A stretch of 64,000 bases of DNA from Endobugula sp965214375 (GCA_965214375.1 OZ243947.1:310001-374000); one strand, 5' to 3'. Shown: positions 26,761 to 36,585, counted from the stretch's first letter. Numbers and translations: made by a program. The notes: generated from the letters alone by a model not told the origin.

Positions 26761-27569
26761 TTACTGTTGTTTCATTCAATACCAATAGTATTCGTCAACG
26801 ATTACACCAACTAAAAGCCGTCATAGAACAACTGTCTCCTGATTTCATTGGCATTCAGGAAACCAAGGTTACAGATGAAGACTTTCCTCGGGAAGCGATT
26901 AATGCTTTGGGTTACCACGTTGAATTTTTTGGACAAAAGACCCATTACGGTGTTGCCCTACTCTCCCGGCATCCGTTTAATTCAGTTATTAAAGGTTATC
27001 CTGATGATGCCAGTGAAGCTCAAAAACGTTTTATTGGCGGTAAATTTTCTTCACCGTTTGGGGGAGAGGTTACTGTTTTGAGTGGGTATTTTCCGCAAGG
27101 TGAGAGCCAGGATCATTTGGTAAAGTTTCCTAACAAACAAAAATTTTACAATGATTTGCAAAATTTTTTACAAAATGGCTTCTCTCCTGATGAGCAGCTT
27201 ATCGTCATGGGCGATATGAATATTTCACCAGAGGATATTGATATTGGTATTGGTGAAAACAATCGTAAGCGTTGGTTAAAAGAAGGCAAATGCAGTTTCT
27301 TGCCCATAGAGCGCGAATGGCTTGCGCGATTATATGGGTGGGGTTTACAGGATACTTATCGACATTTGCATCAAGATAAAGAAGAGTATAGTTGGTTCGA
27401 TTATCGTAGTCGGGGTTTTGAGCGTGAGCCCAAGCGAGGGTTGCGCATTGATTTAATTCTAGCAACAGAAACACTGATAGAAAAATGCCAGGAAGCTGGT
27501 ATTAATTATTCTATTAGATCTATGGAAAAGCCATCAGACCACTGTCCAATATGGGCAACATTTAAATAA
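26757..27569 (+). CDS. xthA: Exonuclease III
   Basis: A 270-residue AP endonuclease / 3'-5' exonuclease of base-excision repair. The fold motifs are all present: SFNTNSIRQRL (Asn8), GIQETKV with metal-binding Glu35, GDMNISPEDID, LRIDLIL and terminal SDHCPI with the catalytic His. Its start overlaps the prc stop (ATGA), so it is translationally coupled to prc. It ends directly against the convergent kinase gene. Confidence 0.95.
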   Translation: MITVVSFNTNSIRQRLHQLKAVIEQLSPDFIGIQETKVTDEDFPREAINALGYHVEFFGQKTHYGVALLSRHPFNSVIKGYPDDASEAQKRFIGGKFSSPFGGEVTVLSGYFPQGESQDHLVKFPNKQKFYNDLQNFLQNGFSPDEQLIVMGDMNISPEDIDIGIGENNRKRWLKEGKCSFLPIEREWLARLYGWGLQDTYRHLHQDKEEYSWFDYRSRGFEREPKRGLRIDLILATETLIEKCQEAGINYSIRSMEKPSDHCPIWATFK

Positions 27570-29792
27570 TTATACCGAGGATGTTTGATCTGCAATATAA
27601 ATAGACCGTCCGATGAAACGACGTAAGATTGCACGTAAATCTTCGATATTGGTCGGTGAGTCAATATAATATTCCATACCACAAGCGAGGCATTGCGTTT
27701 CTTCATTATCCATCTCATGACTGGTTAAACCTAATATAGGCGGCTTAAATTTATTTTGTTGATTTTTTTTGATAGCTTCACGGCAAGATTTTATAAACTT
27801 CTCCATATCAACGCTTTCCAAATGGCTTTCACAGATAAAAGCATCAATAGTATTGTTTTCAAATAGACTTAACACTTTTTCAGAGCTTTCGGCGTGTATG
27901 ATATTACACCCAAATTTCTTTAACATGGCATCAACAATCATCCGGTCAATTTCTTCGCGTTGGAATAGAAGAATGTTTTTTCCAACCAGCAAGTCTTCTG
28001 CCTCGAGGTTTAATTCTTTCTTTTTGGGTGATTGTTTGTTAAGCGAGTTTTTTAAAATGTTTTTTAAATGACGGTGTTCTATCGGTTTGTATACCACTTC
28101 TATATTGACATATTTTAAAAAATGATTGCTCACTTCCGGTAGTTTTCTTTGTAGCTGACTAAGCGCAAATATCTGTGGTAATTTCCAGAGGCTTTTATGA
28201 TTTGCAATTCTTTTTGATAATAACAAGGAATCCATATTGTCAAGTTTTGAATATAGAATTATACCATCGCATTTTTCTTCTTCTAAGTGATTAAAAACTT
28301 TATCTTCGTCGCTAGCGCTTGCAACCTCTAGCCCCCAAGATTCCAAGTTTAACTGAAGGTTTTCCTTGGTGTTCTTTGGTGTTTGGTAAAGCATTATTTT
28401 CTTTCCTTGTAGACTTTTAACCGTTTTGTTTTTTCCTGGGTTTGTGTTGACTACGCTAAGATTCAGCGTGGCATTAATAACAAGTTCACCTTTTGCATTG
28501 TATTCTATACCTGCATTACCTTGCATTGCTTCGACAATCCCTTTAATTATTGCTAAGTTCAATCCTAAAGAACGGTCTGTAACCGCTCGCGTTGAAAATG
28601 CAGAGTTAATTTTTTCAATGGTTTCAGGGGTCTTTATCGGGCTTGGATTAATAATAGAAATATTAACAAAGCTTTCTGTACTTGTTTCGTTAAAATCACA
28701 AAACATTATTAATTCACCGTTGTCACAAAATTGGCAGGCACTCACCACCATGTTGCCAATTAATTGCTCAATACGATCGTTGTCTGCAATGAAGCGTGAC
28801 GGAAAATCTGACGAAAAGGAAGAATAAACTTCAATATTTTTTTTATGAGCAATTAGGCTCACCTTGGATAAGGATTGCTCGATAACAGAGCATAAATCTA
28901 CTGTTTCTTGTTCGAGCGCAATATTTTTTTCAGATAGTTTAAATAGCTCGGACACGTTTTTTAATAAACTAATTTGCTGCTGTACTTTTTCTTCGGTAAG
29001 TAATGTCAGTTTTTCATCTTCTTCCGCTAAATTTATATTTTTTATTAATTGTAAGCTACTTAATACTTCGTATTCCGAAGATTTAAGTTCTCTAACCACA
29101 TTTCGAAAGAGTAAATTTTGGTTGTCTAAAGAACTTTGTGTAGTAATTTTTTCAGCTTCTAGTGCATTTGCTCGTTGTAATAAATCGTAAGTCGCTTGCA
29201 ATTTATCCCAATAATTCTGCCCGATAATTTTTCCTTGGCGACACAATAATAAATAAAGCGCAATCATTATAGCGCCATATAAAATGCTAACCGGTTGTAA
29301 TAATGCTATGGCGGTAACAGAGCACGGTATAAATGCAACGAACATATAGATGCGCAAAAAACGTTCATAGGGGGAAAAAATATAAATACTGCCCGCGAAG
29401 AAGGCAGCCGTATATAACCAAAGAACCGGAGTTTCATTATAAAAACCATTAACATACGTAATTTCTGCAACAATAAATCCCCACCAACTCGAGCCTATGA
29501 GTGAGAAACAAAAAAATAAATTGCGCCAACGCGCCGGTCCTTGAGCATACAGATATTCAAATTTGTAGAGAAAAAACCCTCGGATAAGACTGAGCAGAGT
29601 TAATACAATCCCCATGATGATCGTCAATTTTGGGCTTTTTTCATAATAATCGCCAACGAACATCACCGCGAAAAAAACAAACAGGCTAAGAAATATTCCT
29701 CGCTGGCTATATTTAACCAGCCGAATGTCTGTTTCGCGCATTACATCGCGTTGCATGTGGACTTTTGTTGTCGGTGTGAAGATAGAAATCAT
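27570..29792 (-). CDS. Hybrid histidine kinase with degenerate kinase and receiver domains
   Basis: A 740-residue protein. Residues about 30-185 hold six to seven membrane helices, followed by a coiled coil (195-225), a dimerisation/ATPase-like region (225-445) and two receiver-like domains (463-585 and 603-728). Key residues are replaced. The H-box reads LFRNVVREL, with Arg234 in place of His. The second Asn of the N-box is Ser351, and the DTG loop is NPS (382-384). The acceptor Asp of receiver 1 is Tyr514 and of receiver 2 is Glu655. The receiver 2 Lys-Pro is Ser-Pro. The reading frame is intact over 2.2 kb, so the gene is maintained. It probably acts as a pseudokinase scaffold or modulator. 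M13 or M18 may be the true start. Confidence 0.78.
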   Translation of the reverse strand: MISIFTPTTKVHMQRDVMRETDIRLVKYSQRGIFLSLFVFFAVMFVGDYYEKSPKLTIIMGIVLTLLSLIRGFFLYKFEYLYAQGPARWRNLFFCFSLIGSSWWGFIVAEITYVNGFYNETPVLWLYTAAFFAGSIYIFSPYERFLRIYMFVAFIPCSVTAIALLQPVSILYGAIMIALYLLLCRQGKIIGQNYWDKLQATYDLLQRANALEAEKITTQSSLDNQNLLFRNVVRELKSSEYEVLSSLQLIKNINLAEEDEKLTLLTEEKVQQQISLLKNVSELFKLSEKNIALEQETVDLCSVIEQSLSKVSLIAHKKNIEVYSSFSSDFPSRFIADNDRIEQLIGNMVVSACQFCDNGELIMFCDFNETSTESFVNISIINPSPIKTPETIEKINSAFSTRAVTDRSLGLNLAIIKGIVEAMQGNAGIEYNAKGELVINATLNLSVVNTNPGKNKTVKSLQGKKIMLYQTPKNTKENLQLNLESWGLEVASASDEDKVFNHLEEEKCDGIILYSKLDNMDSLLLSKRIANHKSLWKLPQIFALSQLQRKLPEVSNHFLKYVNIEVVYKPIEHRHLKNILKNSLNKQSPKKKELNLEAEDLLVGKNILLFQREEIDRMIVDAMLKKFGCNIIHAESSEKVLSLFENNTIDAFICESHLESVDMEKFIKSCREAIKKNQQNKFKPPILGLTSHEMDNEETQCLACGMEYYIDSPTNIEDLRAILRRFIGRSIYIADQTSSV

Positions 29793-29950
29793 TAAAGAAC
29801 CCCAACTATCTTTTTAAACTGTTCAATATTCATATTTATTAACAACTATTTCATATTGCTACTATGTCATTTAATCATAGTATGGTACTTTCACTCTGCC
29901 TTATTTATGGCAAACAATATAGTCTAACAATAATCCATAAATAGAACATT

Positions 29951-30248
29951 ATGAATAAATTAATTTTCGTCTCATCATTCAATGGCAATATGAGTACTGG
30001 CGGGATGTTCTAAGTCCGAAGAGCCCAAATCAACCGCCAATACAACACCTGCTACCACCACCCAACAAGAGGAGTCATCAACCTCAACCCTTGATAATGT
30101 AAAACAGCAGGCAACAGAAAAGGTTGAAGCTGCAAAAGTAGTTGCAAAGGAGAAAGTGGAAGAAGTGAAAACTCAAGCAGAAGAAAAAGTCGAAGAGGTT
30201 AAGAAAACCGCGCAAAACAAATTAGACGCACTGAAAAGTAAATATTAA
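29951..30248 (+). pseudogene. Small helical lipoprotein, frameshifted in the signal peptide
   Basis: ATG 29951 gives MNKLIFVSSFNG and stops at TAA after 20 codons. In the adjacent frame a lipobox LAGC (30-base region around 29996) leads into SKSEEPKSTANTTPATTTQQ, then a Lys/Glu/Val heptad helix (VEAAKVVAKEKVEEVKTQAE) and a stop at 30246-30248. An upstream in-frame TGA prevents that frame from having its own start. A single-base indel near 29990 restores MNKLIF to LAGC. The body resembles short helical, apolipoprotein-like lipoproteins. Possibly an assembly error, but other genes here are broken too. Confidence 0.6.
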
Positions 30249-30447
30249 GCATCGGTGCCATTTCACCCACACTGCTGTTCAATATGTGTACATATGAGCG
30301 GCAGTATTCAGCTAAATTGCTTATAGTTCCTAGTACCCGCCTCATTATAACTAATCCGTTTAAAGAATATTTGCCTGTAACTGGAAACCTTTCAAATATA
30401 TACCATACTTAAAGTACAGTTAGCTTACCCCCAAAGCTAGCCCTTTT

Positions 30448-31173
30448 TCAAAGTTTATTCCTAATGGTCTTGTCCAGGTGCTCTCCCCCAGACACCTGGT
30501 TTTTTTTATCTTCATACCATTGCACGCCATTAATAATGGCGCCCTCTTCATCCAGTTCCGGGTAACTAAAACCTCTTTGATCACAATACTGTGCCAATTC
30601 AGGATAACACCACTGGAATAGTCGTTGTTTATAATCATCTTCTGGTAATTGTCGTGATGCGTACATCCCGGCCACAGATCGCTGTCGTTGAGCTTCCGCT
30701 AGAATGATGCCGCAAGCAACTGATACATTGAGAGACTCTGCCATACCGACCATGGGGATAGCGATAACATGGTCTACTTGATGAAGAACGCTATCACTAA
30801 CGCCGTTGTTTTCGGTTCCCAATACGATGGCTGTTGCCACTGTATAATCAATATCCCGGTAATCGCGACTCCTAGCGCTTAAGCTGGTTGCAACAATTTG
30901 GTATCCGTTTGCTTTTAATTGATTCAGTAGCGTGATAGCACGGTCATGTAAGCTGACTTGGACCCATTTATGACTGCCTAGGGCTGTGCCTCGATAATGT
31001 TTAAAACCAGCATCTGGCTTAATACAGTGCATCTTGTCGATACCATGTGCATCAGCCGAACGCATAATAGCTGATAAATTGCGTCCTTTATGTACCTCAT
31101 CTAGCACTAACGTTAGATTATGTTGCCGCTGGCTCAATATTCTTGTAATTTTTTTGAAACGCTCGGGAGTCAT
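30448..31173 (-). CDS. trmH: tRNA (guanosine(18)-2'-O)-methyltransferase
   Basis: A 241-residue SpoU-family knot methyltransferase. It has LVLDEVHKGRNLSAIMRSAD (motif 1, Asn/Arg), IVLGTENNGVSD (motif 2) and IPMVGMAESLNVSVACGIIL (motif 3, AdoMet-binding knot). It methylates G18 in the tRNA D-loop. The C-terminus (GEHLDKTIRNKL) overlaps a plus-strand terminator hairpin and has no family similarity that I can see, so the stop may have shifted downstream. Confidence 0.92.
   Translation of the reverse strand: MTPERFKKITRILSQRQHNLTLVLDEVHKGRNLSAIMRSADAHGIDKMHCIKPDAGFKHYRGTALGSHKWVQVSLHDRAITLLNQLKANGYQIVATSLSARSRDYRDIDYTVATAIVLGTENNGVSDSVLHQVDHVIAIPMVGMAESLNVSVACGIILAEAQRQRSVAGMYASRQLPEDDYKQRLFQWCYPELAQYCDQRGFSYPELDEEGAIINGVQWYEDKKNQVSGGEHLDKTIRNKL
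30474..30508 (+). terminator. Plus-strand rho-independent terminator inside the trmH 3' end
   Basis: CCAGGTG (30474-30480) pairs with CACCTGG (30493-30499), followed by nine T on the plus strand. It is oriented to stop transcription coming from the lipoprotein gene and lies within the last codons of trmH on the other strand. Confidence 0.7.
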
Positions 31174-31501
31174 TGGTTAATCAATCACTATTTTTTCCAC
31201 AAGAACTGTGGATAAGTTTGTGTAAAATGTTTGGGAAATTAGTTATGAGGCTATAAAAATAGGGCTTTTATTATTTAGCTTATTTTTTAATCATTAAAAA
31301 AATTCTTTATTTTTCAAAAACTTAGTAAAGTCAACAGTAAAAACCGTAAATATAATCTTTTTTTAACTATTTTGTGACAACTTTCTTACGCATGTGCATA
31401 ACATCCGTTAGCGTTCATTAACTCCCAAGTTTGCATAAGTCCCTATGGTACTTAGATAAGGCACTCATCCTGAGTTTTTTGCGTGTAAAAAGGTAACAAT
31501 C
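31174..31501. other. Intergenic region between sohB and trmH
   Basis: Both flanking genes read leftwards. The stretch is AT-rich, with several A/T runs and no open frame or strong hairpin that I can support. It must carry the trmH promoter; no unambiguous -35/-10 pair was found. Confidence 0.35.
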
Positions 31502-32542
31502 CTAGGAAATAAAACGTTGAAAATTCAGCTTGTGAAGCAATTGTTCAATTGCATCCCCTATGGCGGCTTGTACAGATATTACCAAGCGTTCAGGCAGGCT
31601 TTTCTTGCGTGTAAAAGCCACGCTGTAGATATCCATCGTGTCGATATTCTGGATAATATAATCATCACTTGTAATCAGTTGGTCTATCAGTTTTTGTTCT
31701 TTTGCTTGTTGACCAAACCATATTTCTCCTGTGGCGACATCGTTGATATCAACAACATCACGCTGATTATTCACAAAGTCCTTAAATAACTGATGGGTTG
31801 TTTCAAGATCTTCCACAAATTTTTGACGCCCTTTGTCAGTATTTTCTCCAAACATGGTTAACGTACGTTTATATTCACCCGCAGTGAGTAATTCAAAGTC
31901 AATATCATTCTTTTTCAATAGGCGATGGAAATTGGGTAATTGTGCCACGACACCAATGGAGCCAATAATCGCAAAAGGTGCTGCGCAGATGTGTGGAGCC
32001 ACACAAGCCATCATATAGCCACCGCTAGCGGCCACTTTATCCACACAAACAGTTAAAGGAATGCCTTTGTCTGTAATACGCTTTAATTGGCTGGCGGCCA
32101 AACCATAGCTATGTACCATGCCTCCAGCACTCTCGAGACGAAGGACCACTTCATCTTCTGCTGTGGCTAAGGACAGTATTGCGGTGATTTCTTCACGTAA
32201 ATTTTCAACCGCAGAAGCTTTTATGTCTCCTTCAAAATCAATAACATAAACCCTTTTTCTATAATCAGAATTAAGTTTTTTGTGATTCTTTTTCTGTTGT
32301 TTTTCTGCTTTCTTGAGCGTTTTCTTTTCCTTTTTCAAGGTTTCCTGGTCACAAATAGCCTCTTTTAATGCTTTCTGGGTTTCTTCATACTGATCATTTA
32401 GCTTGGTGACTTCGATACTCCCCTGTTCGGAGCCTTTCTTTTTCTGACTTGCGGCAGCAATAAGCACCAGAATAATCGCAATGGTAATGATCACCGTCGT
32501 TGCCTTTGCCAAAAACAACCCATATTCATATAAAAATTCCAA
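31502..32542 (-). CDS. sohB: Membrane-anchored S49 protease SohB
   Basis: A 346-residue protein: an N-terminal membrane helix (residues 8-30), a Lys/Glu-rich coiled coil (40-95), then the S49 peptidase core. VVLRLESAGGMVHSYGLAAS is the ClpP-like strand-helix. The nucleophile Ser is in KVAASGGYMMACVA, and the SIGVVAQLPNFH motif follows. SohB is an inner-membrane peptidase facing the periplasm, related to SppA. It starts 29 bases after the preceding gene of its operon. Confidence 0.92.
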   Translation of the reverse strand: MEFLYEYGLFLAKATTVIITIAIILVLIAAASQKKKGSEQGSIEVTKLNDQYEETQKALKEAICDQETLKKEKKTLKKAEKQQKKNHKKLNSDYRKRVYVIDFEGDIKASAVENLREEITAILSLATAEDEVVLRLESAGGMVHSYGLAASQLKRITDKGIPLTVCVDKVAASGGYMMACVAPHICAAPFAIIGSIGVVAQLPNFHRLLKKNDIDFELLTAGEYKRTLTMFGENTDKGRQKFVEDLETTHQLFKDFVNNQRDVVDINDVATGEIWFGQQAKEQKLIDQLITSDDYIIQNIDTMDIYSVAFTRKKSLPERLVISVQAAIGDAIEQLLHKLNFQRFIS

Positions 32543-32571
32543 AATCAGACTCCTTTAGTGTAAATAGATGC

Positions 32572-33225
32572 TTATTGCCAATGCTCAATGGCTTCTTGTG
32601 AGATTTTATTCAATGGTCTTGCAATCAATCCGCTATTGGTGAGTAATATCTGATAGTGACCATCATCAACCATCGGCAAAAACACACTACTACCGTAACG
32701 CGCATCAACAAAATCAAAAAAATCATCGACATTTTTCAACCACAACCAAGTATCAATACCTGCGGGGCTTTCGTTGAGAGCAAAGATAGAGCGCGGTTTA
32801 TTGTGTTCATCATTCAGCGATAAATAACGGCCACTCAACCTATCCAGGCGGTAGCCAGTTTTTACACCTAACCGGGTAGCGAATGAAGACCATTTAATAA
32901 TACGGCTATCCAAGCGCCATTGATCACCAAATAATGCATAGTCTTTACCTGTGCCATCGGTAGTCGTAAATGTTGCTTGATAATGCTGGTTATTAATCGC
33001 TTTAAACCGGATGTCGGCCACTGCCTCTTCCGCGATTAGTTGTCGATAGCTGTAAATATCGAAAGCCACAACAATACATAGAATGATAAGGCCCAAAAAG
33101 AATAGCCCAGACATGCCCCTTAGCCAGGCAAGAAACCACGATGCTCGAAAGAGTAAGCGATAAACGATATAGGCCAGTAGTAGTGCTAGAACAATAGCCA
33201 TTAACGATAATAGAATATAAGTCAT
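32572..33225 (-). CDS. Conserved membrane protein of unknown function
   Basis: A 217-residue protein with two N-terminal membrane helices (residues 3-25 and 34-58) and a periplasmic domain of about 155 residues (YALFGDQWRLDSRIIKWSSF; LGVKTGYRLDRLSGRYLSL). I recall similar proteins annotated only as hypothetical or, without support, as transporters; two helices are too few for that. It lies 8 bases after the ChpA-like gene and 29 before sohB, so the three form an operon. Confidence 0.65.
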   Translation of the reverse strand: MTYILLSLMAIVLALLLAYIVYRLLFRASWFLAWLRGMSGLFFLGLIILCIVVAFDIYSYRQLIAEEAVADIRFKAINNQHYQATFTTTDGTGKDYALFGDQWRLDSRIIKWSSFATRLGVKTGYRLDRLSGRYLSLNDEHNKPRSIFALNESPAGIDTWLWLKNVDDFFDFVDARYGSSVFLPMVDDGHYQILLTNSGLIARPLNKISQEAIEHWQ

Positions 33226-33233
33226 ATGCTGAG

Positions 33234-34940
33234 CTAGCTATTGACGTTAAAGCCTAGGGCTGCGAAGCTATCTTCAGCGACTTTTAACGTATCGCTAGAA
33301 ACGTTTTTATCAACCTTAATACAGTCAATATAATATTCTAGGCAAATTAAAGCGTCTGCGAAGGTTTCCATTAATTGTTCCAAGGCGGCTACTTCATTAT
33401 CAGACAGTAAGGTTTTTTCAATAAACTGCACACATTTATCTAAAATAATACCGGCTCGAGGTAAATTGAGCACGACCATACCACCACGTATCTCATTAAA
33501 TAATGCCGGCAGTGCATCAATATTACTACTATCGTAACCACCACTGGTGAAATCAGTGAGGGATGATTTGATCGTTTGCAACCCCTCTTCTATTTGGCTA
33601 ATGACGACGAGCTGAGCATCTTGCAGGTGACTGCTGGAGATAATTTCTTGTTGCGTCAACTTGTTAATTTCGGCAAGTTTATCGCCTGAAAAGTTACGTT
33701 TTTCGTGGCTGCTCAAGACGTTCTCGATATATAAAAAGGCAGCGGCAATCAGCGTGATTTCACTATCTTCTAATGTCAGCCCCTTTCCTCTTGCTTGATC
33801 TAGTTTTTCAATAGGTTCATGTAATATGTCCGAGGCATAAATAAGACCGACAATATTAAGAATTTCTTTGATTTTTTGTACTCTGGATAGCGTGTCTGCA
33901 TAGCTTTCATCCAGATTGGAGTCATCCATGGTTTGTGCCTGTTCTATCTGTTCTTTACAAAAGTTCAGTTCAACACGTAGTACTTCAGCAACTGATTGTA
34001 CAGTACTGGCAGTAGGGCCGGTAAGATTAACTGTTTCTTGTTGTAACACCTTGTCGGTGTAACAGATGGCGTCAAATCCGTAAAGTTGTGTAATTTTCTT
34101 ATATTCGGGCTGATCGATATCTGCAATACTGATAAAGTAAGCCAGCTGTTTTAGCAGATTATCATCAATGGCTGTTTCAAAGGCCGCTTGCCCTTCTTTT
34201 TCCAAATGGCGTAACGCTTTATCCAGCATGCTAAAGAGACATTTACGTGAAACATTGACTAACATTTGTGCATCGATAAATGCTTGTAAGGCATAATAGG
34301 CTAACCACCACAGTGTTTCACTGGGTGAACCTTTTGAAAAGTGATAAATTTTGCCCACTGCTCGCAGCATCATTTTCAGTGATTGTTCGATATTGATCTC
34401 TTTGATGACTCCAAGCAAACCAGCCTGATACATATGCCTGTAACGACGTAAAGAGTCTATCTGTTCCTGGGTCAATGTAGCTTTTTCCGATGGTGGGCAA
34501 CGATAGGATAGTTGCGCATTTTCAAAAAAAGATTCGGGAAGCGCTGTTTGACGATTGGCTAGACGGATATCGTTAATATAGGGGATTAACAGGACAGGCA
34601 TTCCGACTTCATGTTGCTGAATATATTCAAAATAGCAGCTTAAGACAAAGAAACCCTTAGTGAGAGCAGCGAGTTTGTCGTCGATATTCACAGTATTACC
34701 GGTCTTGATATCATTAGCGGCCGTTAAAATCTCTCCGGCTAATTCACAGGCGCCATAGAGTTGTACAAGATCCAGACTACCTCGTATTTGTTGTAGCGAG
34801 CCAATGCAGTCCTCCAGGACATTCAGATTATCCTTTTCCCCTATAAAGTTTTCCAGATAAGTAGAGGCTTCATCGATTGTGACCATCAATTCCTGCTGAA
34901 TAAGGCTTAAGGATGTCAAATTAACGGCTTGTTTATTCAA
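33234..34940 (-). CDS. Stand-alone ChpA/PilL N-terminus-like protein
   Basis: A 568-residue, almost entirely helical soluble protein. Its start (LEDCIGSLQQIRGSLDLVQLYGACELAGEI, then VLLIPYINDIRLANRQTALP) matches what I remember of the N-terminal Hpt-like region of the type IV pilus chemotaxis kinase ChpA. No CheA kinase core, CheW domain or receiver follows, and no clear phosphorylatable H-x-x-K-G motif is seen. It may be a scaffold or phosphotransfer relic. First gene of the operon with the two-helix membrane protein and sohB, divergent from nhaB. Length and lack of catalytic domains make its role uncertain. Confidence 0.62.
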   Translation of the reverse strand: MNKQAVNLTSLSLIQQELMVTIDEASTYLENFIGEKDNLNVLEDCIGSLQQIRGSLDLVQLYGACELAGEILTAANDIKTGNTVNIDDKLAALTKGFFVLSCYFEYIQQHEVGMPVLLIPYINDIRLANRQTALPESFFENAQLSYRCPPSEKATLTQEQIDSLRRYRHMYQAGLLGVIKEINIEQSLKMMLRAVGKIYHFSKGSPSETLWWLAYYALQAFIDAQMLVNVSRKCLFSMLDKALRHLEKEGQAAFETAIDDNLLKQLAYFISIADIDQPEYKKITQLYGFDAICYTDKVLQQETVNLTGPTASTVQSVAEVLRVELNFCKEQIEQAQTMDDSNLDESYADTLSRVQKIKEILNIVGLIYASDILHEPIEKLDQARGKGLTLEDSEITLIAAAFLYIENVLSSHEKRNFSGDKLAEINKLTQQEIISSSHLQDAQLVVISQIEEGLQTIKSSLTDFTSGGYDSSNIDALPALFNEIRGGMVVLNLPRAGIILDKCVQFIEKTLLSDNEVAALEQLMETFADALICLEYYIDCIKVDKNVSSDTLKVAEDSFAALGFNVNS

Positions 34941-35078
34941 GGTATTTTCCAGAGGTAAAGAACAGACCCGCTATTCTAAGGAATTTTCACGGGAAAAAAT
35001 AGCGCCTAAAAAAGATGTTGTCTACACTGATATTGATATCGCGCAATTCGTGCATTCATTGACTCTCGGGAATACGCT

Positions 35079-36566
35079 ATGACTCATAATCTCAGCCAAG
35101 GTTTTACTCGTAATTTCTTGGGTTCAGCCCCTCTGTGGTATAAGCAAGCTCTCTGCGCCTTTTTGGTTTTAAACCCGGTGTTATTAACGGTTGCAGGGCA
35201 ATTTATCACTGGGTGGGCACTGATTTCCCAATTTATTTTCACATTAGCCATGGCGCTAAAATGTTACCCCTTACAGCCTGGTGGATTATTAGCCATTGAG
35301 GCCGTTGTACTGGGCATGACCTCGCCTGAATCAGTTTTACATGAAATAGAGCATAATTTCCCTGTTATCTTATTATTGGTATTTATGGTGGCAGGCATTC
35401 ATTTTATGAAAAGCCTATTACTCTATGTCTTTACCAAGCTCTTAATCAAAGTTCGCTCAAAGGTATTGTTATCGCTGCTCTTTTGCTTTGTATCGGCAAT
35501 ATTATCGGCTTTTTTGGATGCGTTAACGGTTACTGCCGTACTTATCGGAGTCGCGATTGGTTTTTATGATGTCTATCACAAGGTTTTTTCCCGAGCAGAT
35601 GTCCCCAAAGCGTTAGCGGAATCTCACCGAGAGGATTTGTCCAAATTTCGAGCTTTTCTGCGCAGTCTGGTGATGCATGGCGTGGTAGGCACTGCATTGG
35701 GTGGTGTTTGTACTACCGTGGGTGAACCCCAAAACCTACTCATTGCCGAGACCGTGGGTTGGGAATTTATGGAGTTTATCTATGTTATGTCGCCCGTTAC
35801 CTTTCCCGTATTTATCTGCGGTCTGATTACCTGCGGATTACTGGAGTCGCAGACCAGAGGGTTATTTGGTTATGGTATGAGAATTCCTGACAATGTACGC
35901 AATATTTTGGTCGATTTTGCCAATGAGCAGGATGAAAAACGCACCCATCGTGATACCGCTGAATTAATTGTACAAGCGGTTGTTGCTGTTATTTTAGTCT
36001 TTGCATTGGCTTTTCATGTGGCTGAAGTAGGTATTATTGGTTTATGTATTATTGTCCTTCTAACAGCGTTTAACGGTGTGATTGAGGAGCATCAAATTGG
36101 TCATGCTTTTGAAGAGGCATTACCTTTTACGGCTCTATTGGTGGTATTTTTCGGGGTTGTTGCTGTTATCCACGACCAACATTTATTTCAACCGATTACT
36201 GAGGCCGTATTAAGTTTGGATGTGAGCCAACAAGCGCCCATGTTATTTGTCGCTAACGGTATTTTGTCTATGATCAGTGATAATGTATTTGTCGCAACAG
36301 TGTATGTCGGAGAAGTTAAAAACGCGTTTGAAGCAGGCACGATCAGCCGCGAGCACTTCGAAAATCTGGCGATTGCCATCAATACAGGAACCAACTTGCC
36401 CAGTGTTGCCACGCCGAATGGACAGGCTGCATTCTTGTTCTTATTAACCTCTGCAGTAGCACCACTCATTCGCCTGTCATATGGGCGTATGGTGATGATG
36501 GCGTTCCCTTACACTATCGTATTGGGTACCGTCGGTTTAGCCAGTCTGGTGGCGTTTATCGGCTAA
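35079..36566 (+). CDS. nhaB: Na+/H+ antiporter NhaB
   Basis: A 495-residue polytopic inner-membrane protein beginning MTHNLSQGFTRNFLGSAPLW, a typical NhaB N-terminus. Conserved blocks include FLDALTVTAVLI, GTALGGVCTTVGEPQNLLIA and NLPSVATPNGQAAFLFLLTS. NhaB exchanges internal Na+ for external H+. It stands next to the convergent nqr-sthA operon, so primary (NQR) and secondary sodium transport are encoded side by side. Confidence 0.95.
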   Translation: MTHNLSQGFTRNFLGSAPLWYKQALCAFLVLNPVLLTVAGQFITGWALISQFIFTLAMALKCYPLQPGGLLAIEAVVLGMTSPESVLHEIEHNFPVILLLVFMVAGIHFMKSLLLYVFTKLLIKVRSKVLLSLLFCFVSAILSAFLDALTVTAVLIGVAIGFYDVYHKVFSRADVPKALAESHREDLSKFRAFLRSLVMHGVVGTALGGVCTTVGEPQNLLIAETVGWEFMEFIYVMSPVTFPVFICGLITCGLLESQTRGLFGYGMRIPDNVRNILVDFANEQDEKRTHRDTAELIVQAVVAVILVFALAFHVAEVGIIGLCIIVLLTAFNGVIEEHQIGHAFEEALPFTALLVVFFGVVAVIHDQHLFQPITEAVLSLDVSQQAPMLFVANGILSMISDNVFVATVYVGEVKNAFEAGTISREHFENLAIAINTGTNLPSVATPNGQAAFLFLLTSAVAPLIRLSYGRMVMMAFPYTIVLGTVGLASLVAFIG

Positions 36567-36585
36567 TACAGGACATTAACACTGA

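Noticed and set aside
31174..31501. Possible tRNA or small RNA gene in the sohB-trmH gap
   Set aside because: No cloverleaf arms or stable hairpin with T-run visible by eye.
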